Below, in pieces: positions 8,367 to 16,284 of a stretch of DNA of 37,104 nt (within the stretch, counting starts at the first letter, position 1; every line of letters begins with the position of its first letter). The stretch is from Betaproteobacteria bacterium (GTDB lineage Bacteria > Pseudomonadota > Gammaproteobacteria > Burkholderiales > Rhodocyclaceae), in the NCBI GenBank assembly GCA_004295105.1, contig SHNC01000182.1, forward strand, positions 1-37,104, written 5' to 3'. A program made the translations under genes and the position numbers. The notes under the pieces were generated by a model, which saw only the letters and a program-made list of their open reading frames with translations, did not search any database and was not told where the DNA came from.

Positions 8367-9818
8367 ATGCGTGCGTATCATCCCGCCCTCAATGCGCTCG
8401 GCCTGATCATCATGATCTTCGGGCTGCTGATGACGGTCCCGCTGGCCGTCTCCCATTGGCTGGGCGAAGGCATCCGCTTTCGCGATTCCATCATCGTCAC
8501 CTTTCTCGTCGGCCTGCTGCTGTGGCTGGTGACGAGGCGCGCGCGGCGCGATCTGCGGGTGCATGACGGCTTCCTGCTGGTGGCAGCCACCTGGGTGGGG
8601 TTGCCGGTGTTCGGTGCGCTGCCGCTGCTGCTCAACATCCCCGGCCTCACCGTCACCGATGCCTACTTCGAGGCAGTGTCCGGCCTCACCGCCACGGGCG
8701 CCACGGTGCTGACCCGGCTCGACGACCTGCCGATTTCGCTCAACCTGTGGCGGACCTTCATGCACTGGATCGGCGGCATGGGCGTCATCGTGCTGGTGGT
8801 GGCCATCCTGCCGCTGCTCGGCATCGGCGGGCGGCAACTGTTCAAGGCCGAGGTGCCGACACCGATGAAGGAGTCCAGCCTGACGCCGCGCATCACCGAG
8901 ACGGCGAAGGGCCTGTGGGTGACCTACACGCTGCTGACGCTCGCCTGCGGCCTGTCATTGTGGGGAGCGGGGCTCGACGGCTGGGATGCGGCGATCCATG
9001 CCTTCTCGGTCACCGGCCTGGGCGGTTTCTCGAGCAAGGACGCCTCGCTCGGCCACTTCGACAATATGGCGGTGGAGGCCGTTGCCGCGGGCTTCGCGCT
9101 CTTGTCCGGGCTCAACTTCGCCACGCATTACATGGCGCTGGTGCGGCGTTCGACGCTGCCCTACCGGCGCGACCCCGAGCTGCCGTTTTATTTCGGCGTG
9201 CTGGCGTTCAGCATCGCGATGCTGACGCTGTACCTGATGCAGGCCGAATCGCACGCCGATCTGCTGACGACGCTGCGCTACGTCGCATTCCACGTCGTCT
9301 CGATCTCCACCTCGCTGGGGCTGGCGACCTACGACTACACGGCCTGGCCGATGTTCGCCCAGACCTGGGTGCTGTTCCTCGGCAGCTTCGTGGCCTGCTC
9401 GGGCTCGACCGGAGGCGGCATCAAGATGATGCGGGCGATGATCCTGTACAAGCAGGTGCTGCGCGAGATCGTGCGCTCGCTGCATCCCAATGTGGTTGTG
9501 CCGGTGCGGCTGGGCGAGCAGCCGGTGCCCGAGGGCATCCTGCATGCGGTGCTGGGCTTCAGCTTCATGTACATGGTGTCGATCGTGTCGCTGACGCTGC
9601 TGCTGTCGGCCAGCGGGCTCGAGCTGATCACCGCGTTCTCGGCCGTGGTGGCCTGCCTCAACAATACCGGCCCCGGCCTGGAGGCGGTCGGGCCGGCTTC
9701 GAACTACCAGGCGCTGGCCGATTTCCACAAGTGGGTGCTGTCGTTCACGATGATCCTCGGTCGGCTGGAGATCTTCACGCTGCTGGTGGTGCTGACCCCC
9801 GCCTTCTGGCGGCGCTGA
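8367..9818 (+). CDS. trkH: Trk potassium channel subunit TrkH
   Basis: TrkH is the inner-membrane potassium-translocating subunit. The 483-aa sequence is highly hydrophobic, with four membrane-pore-membrane repeats. The four pore loops are recognisable: SGLTATGATVL, FSVTGLGGFSS, SISTSLGLATYD and NNTGPGLEAVG, each contributing a filter glycine. A CSGSTGGGIKMMRA segment precedes the last repeats, as in the family. It starts at ATG 8367, 15 bp after trkA. Very long reverse-strand open frames across this gene are antisense artefacts of GC-rich coding. Confidence 0.95.
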   Translation: MRAYHPALNALGLIIMIFGLLMTVPLAVSHWLGEGIRFRDSIIVTFLVGLLLWLVTRRARRDLRVHDGFLLVAATWVGLPVFGALPLLLNIPGLTVTDAYFEAVSGLTATGATVLTRLDDLPISLNLWRTFMHWIGGMGVIVLVVAILPLLGIGGRQLFKAEVPTPMKESSLTPRITETAKGLWVTYTLLTLACGLSLWGAGLDGWDAAIHAFSVTGLGGFSSKDASLGHFDNMAVEAVAAGFALLSGLNFATHYMALVRRSTLPYRRDPELPFYFGVLAFSIAMLTLYLMQAESHADLLTTLRYVAFHVVSISTSLGLATYDYTAWPMFAQTWVLFLGSFVACSGSTGGGIKMMRAMILYKQVLREIVRSLHPNVVVPVRLGEQPVPEGILHAVLGFSFMYMVSIVSLTLLLSASGLELITAFSAVVACLNNTGPGLEAVGPASNYQALADFHKWVLSFTMILGRLEIFTLLVVLTPAFWRR

Positions 9819-9918
9819 GCCGGCCCGCCATGCGGCCGACGGCAGCGCCCGCGGCACATCGGTGACCCGCAGCGGCTGGCGAAAGGCGATAATCACGACC
9901 TGTCCCGCCCGCTTGGGG

Positions 9919-9933
9919 CGAATCGAGGATTCG
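9919..9933 (+). promoter_or_regulatory. Hairpin enclosing the hemE ribosome-binding site
   Basis: CGAATC (9919-9924) and GATTCG (9928-9933) can pair as a 6-bp stem with loop GAG. The likely Shine-Dalgarno GAGGA (9925-9929) lies in the loop and the 3' arm, seven bases before the hemE GTG. It could limit translation. A GATAAT at 9888-9893 might serve as a -10 box. Confidence 0.4.
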
Positions 9934-9935
9934 AC

Positions 9936-11015
9936 GTGAGCCGCCTGAGAAACGATACCTTCCTGCGCGCCCTGCTGCGCCAGCCCACTGACCACACGCC
10001 CGTCTGGCTGATGCGCCAGGCTGGCCGTTACCTGCCGGAGTACTGCGAGACGCGCAAGCGGGCGGGCAGCTTCCTGCAGTTGTGCAAGAGTCCGGCGCTC
10101 GCCTGCGAGGTCACCCTGCAGCCGCTGGCGCGCTACGACCTCGACGCCGCCATCCTGTTCTCGGACATCCTCACGGTGCCCGACGCCATGGGGCTCGGCC
10201 TCTACTTTGCGGAGGGCGAGGGGCCTCGCTTCGAACGCCCGCTGCGCGACGAATGGGAGATCCGCAACCTGTCGGCGCCCGACCCGCACGCCGAGCTGCA
10301 GTACGTGATGGACGCGGTCGCCGAGATCCGTCGCGCGCTCGATGGCAGCGTGCCGCTGATCGGCTTCTCGGGCAGCCCGTGGACGCTGGCCTGCTACATG
10401 GTCGAGGGCGGATCGTCCGACGACTATCGCCGGATCAAGACAATGGCATACAGCCGGCCCGATCTGCTGCATCACGTCCTCGATGTGACCGCGCAGGCGG
10501 TGGTGAAGTACCTCAATGCACAGATCGAGGCAGGCGCCCAGGCGGTGATGGTGTTCGACTCGTGGGGCGGCGTCCTGTCGGAGGCGGCCTACCGCGAATT
10601 TTCGCTGCGTTATCTGGAGCGGGTCGTCGCCGGCCTGCGGCGCGAGCACGACGGTCATCGCGTGCCCAGCATCGTGTTCACGAAGGGCGGCGGAATCTGG
10701 CTGGAGTCCATCGCCGCCATCGGCAGCGACGCGGTCGGACTCGACTGGACCATGGACATCGGTCGCGCCCGAGCGCTGGTGGGTGACAGGGTGGCGCTGC
10801 AGGGCAATCTCGACCCGTCCATCCTGTTCGCGCCGCCCGAAACGGTAGCGGCGGAAACGAGGCGTGTGCTCGATGCCTACGGCCCGCATCCGGGCCACGT
10901 GTTCAACCTCGGCCACGGGATTTCGCAGTTCACGCCGCCGGACAACGTGCGCGTGCTGGTCGACACTGTGCACGAGCATAGTCGCAAGTTGCGCGCCGCT
11001 GCCGTGGAAGCCTGA
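9936..11015 (+). CDS. hemE: Uroporphyrinogen decarboxylase HemE
   Basis: HemE removes four carboxyl groups from uroporphyrinogen III to give coproporphyrinogen III in haem synthesis. The 359-aa length is typical. Diagnostic motifs are [15 protein letters not shown] (22-36, with substrate-binding Arg27 and Arg31), the LFSDIL aspartate segment, [16 protein letters not shown], and a C-terminal FNLGHGI histidine motif. It starts at GTG 9936 with GAGGA at 9925-9929. It is flanked by 117 bp after trkH and 385 bp before priA, so it is probably its own transcription unit. Confidence 0.97.
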   Translation: MSRLRNDTFLRALLRQPTDHTPVWLMRQAGRYLPEYCETRKRAGSFLQLCKSPALACEVTLQPLARYDLDAAILFSDILTVPDAMGLGLYFAEGEGPRFERPLRDEWEIRNLSAPDPHAELQYVMDAVAEIRRALDGSVPLIGFSGSPWTLACYMVEGGSSDDYRRIKTMAYSRPDLLHHVLDVTAQAVVKYLNAQIEAGAQAVMVFDSWGGVLSEAAYREFSLRYLERVVAGLRREHDGHRVPSIVFTKGGGIWLESIAAIGSDAVGLDWTMDIGRARALVGDRVALQGNLDPSILFAPPETVAAETRRVLDAYGPHPGHVFNLGHGISQFTPPDNVRVLVDTVHEHSRKLRAAAVEA

Positions 11016-11400
11016 CGCGCGTGGCGTCTGGGTGGAGCGCCACGCTTGCAGGTGCTCCACCGCCCGCCTGTCAAGCAAAAAATCCGCCGTCCGACGCTTG
11101 ACTTATGCACATTCGCCGGTTCCGTCCCCAAGTTGCCCGCCTGCCTGTGCCGATATTCATCATGGTTCGTAACGCATTGAATTATAAGAAATTAATAATT
11201 GCGCAATGTTAAGGCAAAGTGACAGGAAGGCTTGAGGCGCGTGGGATTGGGGGCGATTCACCCAGCTTTCCCACAATGTTATCCACAGCTTCTGTGGACA
11301 AGCCGACGGTGACAGGCGGGACAATTCCTTAGCCTCGTTTTCCGCTGTCGGACATCAACAAAGCGATACAAGCTGTTGAATATCCGACTCTTCATGTCCA
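11016..11400. other. AT-rich hemE-priA gap with DnaA-box cluster (origin-like)
   Basis: This 385-bp gap has no credible gene and is far richer in A/T than its surroundings. Two sequences fit the DnaA-box consensus TTATNCACA exactly: TTATGCACA (11103-11111) and TTATCCACA (11279-11287). Two more differ at one position: TTTCCCACA (11267-11275) and, on the reverse strand, TTGTCCACA (11293-11301). Between them is an AT-rich tract (about 11176-11212) containing the palindrome ATTGCGCAAT (11198-11207). Box cluster plus AT-rich element resembles an origin or a DnaA-titrating or DnaA-regulated site. No dnaA, dnaN, gyrB or mnmG gene is near, and the forward-strand genes to the left would face a leftward fork head-on, so the origin reading is only a candidate. 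Confidence 0.5.
11019..11061 (+). terminator. Competing stem-loops after hemE
   Basis: GCGTGGCG (11019-11026) can pair with CGCCACGC (11038-11045). GGTGGAGC (11031-11038) can pair with GCTCCACC (11054-11061). The two 8-bp stems overlap and exclude each other. They start 4 bp after the hemE stop, but no T-run follows, so if this is a terminator it would not be a classical intrinsic one. Confidence 0.35.
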
Positions 11401-13590
11401 ATGCCCGGTTCCGGCATGCCCTACGTCCGCGTCGCGCTTCCTGTCCCCCTTCCGCAGACCTTTGATTACATTGCGGAAAATGCCGACGAGGGAGACGTCG
11501 GACGCTGCGTGAGGGTGCCCTTCGGCCGTGGCGAGAAGAGCGGCCTCATCGTCGGGTTACCCGCCGTTGCCGACGTCGATGGCGCGCGGCTCAAGGCGGT
11601 ACTGTACATCCAGCGCGAGGTGCCGCCCTTGCCAGCGGACTGGCTCGAACTCGTCGGCTTCGTCGCACGCTACTACCATGCGCCACTCGGCGAGGTCGTC
11701 GCCCTCGCGCTGCCGCCGGGGCTGCGTCGGGCCGATGGTGTCAGCGGCGAGGACGAGGATCCGCTGCTGAGGGTTGCGGCGGCGGGCTCGGTCGTGCTGC
11801 AGGAGACGCGGCGCGACAGCAGGGCGCTGGCCCTGGTACGTGAGCTTGCCGCGACGGGCGTACCGATGCGGCGCAGCACCGTGCGCGCCCTGCCGCAAGG
11901 CGACGCCGTCGGCGACGCGCTGCGCCGCGGCTGGCTGGAGCCGACCGTGGAAGCGGGCGGCCGCGCGCGGATGGCCGCCGCGCCCACGCTGACCGACGAG
12001 CAGGCGGCCGTCATCGAGGAGGTGGGCGCCGCCCTGCCGGGCTTTCGCGCCTGGCTGCTGCAGGGGGTGACCGGCAGCGGCAAGACGGAGGTCTATCTGC
12101 GGCTCGCGCAAAGGGTCCTGGCGGGCGGTGGCCAGGTGCTGATGCTGGTGCCTGAGATCGCGCTCACGCCTCAGCTCGAGCGCCGCGTCGCGCAGCGCTT
12201 CCCGGCGGCGAACGTGGTCAGCCTGCATTCGGCGCTCGCGGCCGGCGCGCGTTCCCGCGGCTTCGTGCAGGCGCTCAGCGGCTACGCGGACATCGTGCTT
12301 GGCACGCGGCTGGCCGTGTTCGCGCCGCTGCCACGGCTCGGCCTGATCCTGGTGGACGAGGAGCACGACGCCTCGTACAAGCAGCAGGAAGGCGTGCGCT
12401 ACTCGGCGCGTGACCTGGCGGTGTGGCGTGCACGCCAGCGTGGCGTGCCGGTCGTGCTCGGCTCGGCAACGCCTTCGCTCGAGAGCTGGTATCACGCCCA
12501 TAGCGGCCGCTATGCGCAACTCGCGCTGCGCCAGCGTGCGGTCGCCTCGACCATGCCGACGGTGCACTGCATCGACACCCGGCGCCTGAAGCTCGACGAG
12601 GGCCTCGCGCCGGCGCTGCAGGCGGCGATCACGGCACGGCTGGAACGCGGCGAGCAGAGCCTGGTGTTCCTCAACCGCCGCGGCTATGCGCCGGTGCTGT
12701 CCTGTCCATCCTGTGGCTGGGTCAGCCGCTGTCCACACTGCTCGGCCAATCTCGTGGTGCATCTGGCCGACCGCCGCTTGCGCTGCCACCACTGCGGCTG
12801 CGACGGGCCCATCCCGCGTGCCTGTCCGAGCTGCGGCGAACAGGACATCCGGCCCTTCGGTCGTGGCACGCAGCGCATCGAGGTGCGTCTGGCGGAGCTG
12901 TTCCCGCAGGCGCGGGTGCTGCGCGTCGATCGCGATGCGGCGCGTACCCGCGCGCAGTGGGAGAGCCTGCTGGCGACCATCGGCGACGGTGGCGCCGACA
13001 TCCTCGTCGGCACGCAGATGATGGCAAAGGGCCATGATTTTCCGCGCCTGACCCTCGTCGGCGTGGTTGGCGCCGACGCCTCGCTGCACGCCGCCGACTT
13101 CCGCGCGCCGGAGCGCCTGTTCCAGCAACTGATGCAGGTCGGCGGGCGCGCCGGCCGCGGCACGCTGCCGGGCGAGGTGCTGATCCAGACCGAGTATCCG
13201 GCGCACCCCTTGTTCCAGCACCTGGCGCGGCACGACTTCGACGCCTTCGCCCGCATGGCGCTGCAGGAACGGCGCTCAGCGGCCTTTCCGCCCTTCACCC
13301 ATCAGGCCATGCTGCGCGCCGACGCACCTGCGCTGGACGATGCGGTGAGTTTCCTGCGCCATGCGCGCCGGCTGGCCGAGGAGCGTGCGCCCGCGGGCCT
13401 GCGCCTGTACGACCCGGTGCCGATGCGGCTCACCCGCCTGGCACGGCGCGAGCGCGCGCAGTTGCTGGTCGAGGCGGACCAGCGCGGGCCGCTGCAGGCC
13501 TTCCTCACCGACTGGGTCGCCCTGCTCTACTGCCAGCGCACGACGCGCGAGCTGCGCTGGCAGCTCGACGTCGATCCGCTCGACGTCTGA
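11401..13590 (+). CDS. priA: Primosomal replication restart helicase PriA
   Basis: PriA recognises stalled forks and reloads DnaB. The 729-aa protein has the N-terminal 3'-DNA-end-binding domain (opening PYVRVALPVPLPQTFDY). The helicase core carries Walker A GVTGSGKTEVYL (about 221-232) and Walker B DEEHD (about 318-322). A zinc-binding insert with paired CxxC motifs spans about 435-480 (CPSCGW, CPHC, CHHCGC, CPSCGE). It is followed by GTQRIE and GTQMMAKGHDFP, and a QVGGRAGR motif VI. ATG 11401 has no good ribosome-binding site; ATG 11416 is an alternative that would remove five residues. It lies downstream of the DnaA-box-rich gap and converges on the carbonic anhydrase gene with only 13 bp between stops. 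Confidence 0.96.
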   Translation: MPGSGMPYVRVALPVPLPQTFDYIAENADEGDVGRCVRVPFGRGEKSGLIVGLPAVADVDGARLKAVLYIQREVPPLPADWLELVGFVARYYHAPLGEVVALALPPGLRRADGVSGEDEDPLLRVAAAGSVVLQETRRDSRALALVRELAATGVPMRRSTVRALPQGDAVGDALRRGWLEPTVEAGGRARMAAAPTLTDEQAAVIEEVGAALPGFRAWLLQGVTGSGKTEVYLRLAQRVLAGGGQVLMLVPEIALTPQLERRVAQRFPAANVVSLHSALAAGARSRGFVQALSGYADIVLGTRLAVFAPLPRLGLILVDEEHDASYKQQEGVRYSARDLAVWRARQRGVPVVLGSATPSLESWYHAHSGRYAQLALRQRAVASTMPTVHCIDTRRLKLDEGLAPALQAAITARLERGEQSLVFLNRRGYAPVLSCPSCGWVSRCPHCSANLVVHLADRRLRCHHCGCDGPIPRACPSCGEQDIRPFGRGTQRIEVRLAELFPQARVLRVDRDAARTRAQWESLLATIGDGGADILVGTQMMAKGHDFPRLTLVGVVGADASLHAADFRAPERLFQQLMQVGGRAGRGTLPGEVLIQTEYPAHPLFQHLARHDFDAFARMALQERRSAAFPPFTHQAMLRADAPALDDAVSFLRHARRLAEERAPAGLRLYDPVPMRLTRLARRERAQLLVEADQRGPLQAFLTDWVALLYCQRTTRELRWQLDVDPLDV

Positions 13591-13603
13591 CGCACGGTGC
13601 GCC

Positions 13604-14254
13604 TCAGGCCAGACGCTCGACCGCGTCGCGGTAGCGGTCCATCGCTTCCTCGCGGCTGGCGGAACTCACCTTCAGGTCGTTGACGAGGCCGTTCTCCAGG
13701 CTGTAGCACCAGCCGTGCACCGTGACGTTCTGCCCGCGTGCCCAGGCCTCGCGCAGGATCGAGGTCTGGCAGACGTTGACCACCTGCTGCATGGCGTTGA
13801 GCTCGCACAGCCGATTCACGCGTGTGGCCGGCTCGTCGAGCGCGCTCAGCTTCGCCTCGTGGCGGTCGCGCACGTCCTGGATGTGGCGCAGCCAGTTGTC
13901 GGTCAGCCCGGTGCGGTTGTCGTTGAGCGCGGCCTTGACGCCGCCGCAGCCATAGTGGCCGACGACCAGGATGTGCTTCACGCGCAGGAATTCGACCGCG
14001 TAGTGGATCACCGACAGGGCGTTGAGGTCGGTGTGCACGACGACGTTGGCGATGTTGCGATGGACGAAGACCTCGCCCGGCGCCAGGCCGATGATCTGGT
14101 TCGCCGGCACCCGGCTGTCGGAGCAGCCGATCCACAGATATTCCGGCGACTGCTGGTTGACCAGGCGGGTGAAGAAATCCGGGTCTTCCGCCTGCATGCG
14201 CTCGGACCAGGCCTTGTTGTTGTCGAACAGATGATCGACCGAGGTGTTGTTCAT
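13604..14254 (-). CDS. can: Beta-class carbonic anhydrase
   Basis: This 216-aa enzyme interconverts CO2 and bicarbonate, feeding carboxylation reactions. The beta-class zinc site is complete: Cys44 in CSDSRVP (with the Asp46/Arg48 dyad), His100 and Cys103 in GHYGCGG. The N-terminal start MNNTSVDHLFDNNKAW is typical of the E. coli Can/YadF type. ATG at 14254 has a modest GGGA upstream. The reverse frame continues far upstream without a stop, but that extension has no family similarity. The gene stands alone, about 210 bp downstream of the uracil glycosylase gene. Confidence 0.95.
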   Translation of the reverse strand: MNNTSVDHLFDNNKAWSERMQAEDPDFFTRLVNQQSPEYLWIGCSDSRVPANQIIGLAPGEVFVHRNIANVVVHTDLNALSVIHYAVEFLRVKHILVVGHYGCGGVKAALNDNRTGLTDNWLRHIQDVRDRHEAKLSALDEPATRVNRLCELNAMQQVVNVCQTSILREAWARGQNVTVHGWCYSLENGLVNDLKVSSASREEAMDRYRDAVERLA

Positions 14255-14312
14255 GGAAATCCCGTCGCACTGAGTCTGGTTCTCGATACGGTGATTATGG
14301 GTTACGGCATCC

Positions 14313-14345
14313 CTGCTTGTCAGCAGGATTGTTGCGCCGCAACAT
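14313..14345. repeat. Twin hairpins upstream of can
   Basis: Two short stem-loops lie next to each other: CCTGCT/AGCAGG (14313-14318 and 14323-14328, 4-base loop) and TGTTGC/GCAACA (14331-14336 and 14340-14345, 3-base loop). They fall in the gap upstream of can on its strand. They may be a terminator for the glycosylase operon or a leader structure. No T-tract is present. Confidence 0.35.
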
Positions 14346-14463
14346 ACCTGCTGCGCCTCGATGGACGGGGACGGCGCGCAGTCGCCCGCGGTGAGGATGC
14401 TTCCGCTGCGCGGGCCCGAGGGCGATGGGCGCGTGGCAGGCGGAGGCGCGGAACCCGCCCTGC

Positions 14464-15192
14464 TCACCAGACGCCGAGCTCGGTGAGCTGGTGGGTGGCG
14501 GCCTCGGCCCAGCCGCGGTTCGCTGCCGGGCTGGCCGGGCTCGGATGCAGCACGCGGCCGAAACGGATGGTCTGCACCGCCGCCGTACCGCTCAGGGCGT
14601 CGGCAGCGCGCTTTTCCGCCCACGCGCCGATGCCGATCACCCATTCCGGTTGCAAGGCTTGCACCACCGTGCGCAGATGGGCGTCGCAGGCCGCCAGCAG
14701 TGGGCGCTGCTCGGCCAGCGGCAGTTTGTCCGGCGTGAGATTGCGGCCGTCCTCGAAGAAGGCGAGCGGACAGTAGTTCGAGACGAAGTGCTCGGCGAAG
14801 AAGGCTGCGGGCGTGCCGAAGCGGTCGCGGAACAGGCCCCACAGCCGCTGCCCGCTCACCTCCGCCCGGCGGCAGGCGAAGCCCTCCACCGGGCGCCTGG
14901 GGTTTGGTCGCGCCGGCTGGCCGACCGGCCCGGCGAGGCCCAGCCAGTCGCGGGCGGCGGCGATCTCGCCGAACGGCACGCCGATCTGTGCCATGCCGAA
15001 GGGGCCGGGGTTCATGCCGAAGAACACCACGCGCTTGCGCCCCTCGCCGTAGCGGCGCAGGTAGTGCTCGTGGATATCCCACGCGTAGTCGAGCGGGTTG
15101 TAGACGTGGGTGACGGGTGGCGCGAAGCGCAGGCCGTCCACCGCGGCGCTGAGTTCGCGGGCGGCGGCGATCAGGGTGGCGGCAGTCATCAT
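14464..15192 (-). CDS. SMUG1-type uracil-DNA glycosylase
   Basis: The 242-aa protein belongs to the uracil-DNA glycosylase superfamily and is close to animal SMUG1, which removes uracil and oxidised pyrimidines from DNA. Motif 1 is GMNPGPFGMAQIGVPFGE (59-76), with the water-positioning Asn61. Motif 2 is HPSPASPAANRGW (216-228), with His216 and the intercalating loop. FVSNYCPLAF (136-145) supplies the uracil-recognition Asn. It starts at ATG 15192; a second ATG follows immediately, and no clear ribosome-binding site is visible, so coupling to azlD (10 bp upstream) is likely. It is the last gene of the ampG-azlC-azlD run. The link to amino-acid export appears positional only. Confidence 0.88.
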   Translation of the reverse strand: MMTAATLIAAARELSAAVDGLRFAPPVTHVYNPLDYAWDIHEHYLRRYGEGRKRVVFFGMNPGPFGMAQIGVPFGEIAAARDWLGLAGPVGQPARPNPRRPVEGFACRRAEVSGQRLWGLFRDRFGTPAAFFAEHFVSNYCPLAFFEDGRNLTPDKLPLAEQRPLLAACDAHLRTVVQALQPEWVIGIGAWAEKRAADALSGTAAVQTIRFGRVLHPSPASPAANRGWAEAATHQLTELGVW

Positions 15193-15202
15193 TGCGAGGG
15201 TT

Positions 15203-15526
15203 TCAGAACAGGAACTTGAACAGGGACAGCGCAGCCATGCCGGTGGCGATCGTGGCGAGCACGCTGCGTGTGCGCCAGGCCACCAGCGCGGCGACCAGCG
15301 CCGCCCAGGGCTTGGGTGCGCCGAGATCGATCGAGAGCGTGCCCCCGTGCACGAACAACGCGCTGGCGGTGAGCGCGGCAAAGCTCGCCGGGGCGATGTG
15401 GCGGCACAGCGCGTGCAGCCAGGCCGGCAGACTGCGGCTGGCGAAGAGGCCGATCATCGCGTAGCGGTACAGGAAGGTGATCACGCCCACCGCCACCAGC
15501 AGCACGATCAACGCGCCGGTGCTCAT
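15203..15526 (-). CDS. azlD: AzlD-family branched-chain amino acid exporter small subunit
   Basis: A 107-aa hydrophobic protein with about three to four membrane helices, of AzlD type. AzlD works with AzlC to export branched-chain amino acids (and, for analogues, toxic amino-acid derivatives). Family features include the opening ALIVLLVAVGVITFLYRY and the middle LCRHIAPASFAALTASALF. Its ATG (15526) overlaps the azlC stop (ATGA), the usual coupled arrangement. Confidence 0.9.
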   Translation of the reverse strand: MSTGALIVLLVAVGVITFLYRYAMIGLFASRSLPAWLHALCRHIAPASFAALTASALFVHGGTLSIDLGAPKPWAALVAALVAWRTRSVLATIATGMAALSLFKFLF

Positions 15527-16284
15527 CGAGCGCCCTCCCCGCGCCTGGTCGCCCACACGCCGGCCAGCAGTCCCAGCAGGATCGCCGCCACCAGGCCGAG
15601 CCTGTAGGGCAGCGTCGCGAAGGCCAGCGCTCCCAGCGCGGCCGCCAGCGCCGCCGCCTGCCCGGCGCGCTCGCGCAGCAGCAATGTCAGCAGCGCGATG
15701 AAGGTCAGCGGCACGGCGAAATCGATGTCCCACTCGGGCGGAACGGTGGCGCCGAACAGCAGGCCCGCCGCGGTGGAGAGCTGCCAGGTGGCCCACAGCG
15801 TGAGGCCGCAGCCGAGGAAGTACCAGTGGCGCAGGTCGACCCCAGGCACGGTGTCGGCGGCAGCGGCGGCTTGGTCCTTGCCGGGTGAGGCGGTCTGGTA
15901 GCGCAGGATCGCCACCGCGTAAGCCTCGTCGGTCAGCAGGTAGGCCAGCAGCAGACGCCAGCGCCGCGGCAGGTGGCGCACATAATCGGCCACCGAGGCG
16001 CTGTACAGCACATGACGCAGGTTCAGCAGCGCGGCGGTGAGCCCGATGGGCAACGCGCCGGCCGCCGAGGTCAACATCTGCACGATCACCAGTTGTGCCG
16101 CGCCGGCGAACACCACCGCCGACGCGAGCTGCGCCAGCCAGGCCGGCATGCCGGCGGCCAGCGCGCCGATGCCGTACAGCATGCCGAAGGGCACCACGCC
16201 CAGTTGCAGCGGTGCCTCGTCGCGGCAACCGGCGAGGAATTCGCGCACGCGTGCGCGGCGCGCCGGGGCGGTGATGGTCGTCAA
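15523..16284 (-). CDS. azlC: AzlC-family branched-chain amino acid exporter large subunit
   Basis: The 253-aa membrane protein is of the AzlC family, partner of AzlD. Recognisable segments are LQLGVVPFGMLYGIGALAAGM, FAGAAQLVIVQML, LLNLRHVLYSASVADYV and LTDEAYAVAI. No ATG precedes the conserved region. I chose TTG at 16284, which overlaps the stop of the upstream permease gene (TTGA) and has GGAG about 8 bases before it. A GTG further in (before REFLAG) is an alternative. The same frame stays open far upstream, but that part is antisense to nothing coherent and shows no family similarity. Confidence 0.88.
   Translation of the reverse strand: MTTITAPARRARVREFLAGCRDEAPLQLGVVPFGMLYGIGALAAGMPAWLAQLASAVVFAGAAQLVIVQMLTSAAGALPIGLTAALLNLRHVLYSASVADYVRHLPRRWRLLLAYLLTDEAYAVAILRYQTASPGKDQAAAAADTVPGVDLRHWYFLGCGLTLWATWQLSTAAGLLFGATVPPEWDIDFAVPLTFIALLTLLLRERAGQAAALAAALGALAFATLPYRLGLVAAILLGLLAGVWATRRGEGAR

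Noticed and set aside
3324..8837. A reverse-strand open frame of about 1,837 codons
   Set aside because: It lies antisense to DUF4390, ntrY, ntrX, trkA and trkH, all of which have clear family motifs. Its His/Gln/Arg/Asp-rich composition is the usual antisense artefact of GC-rich coding.
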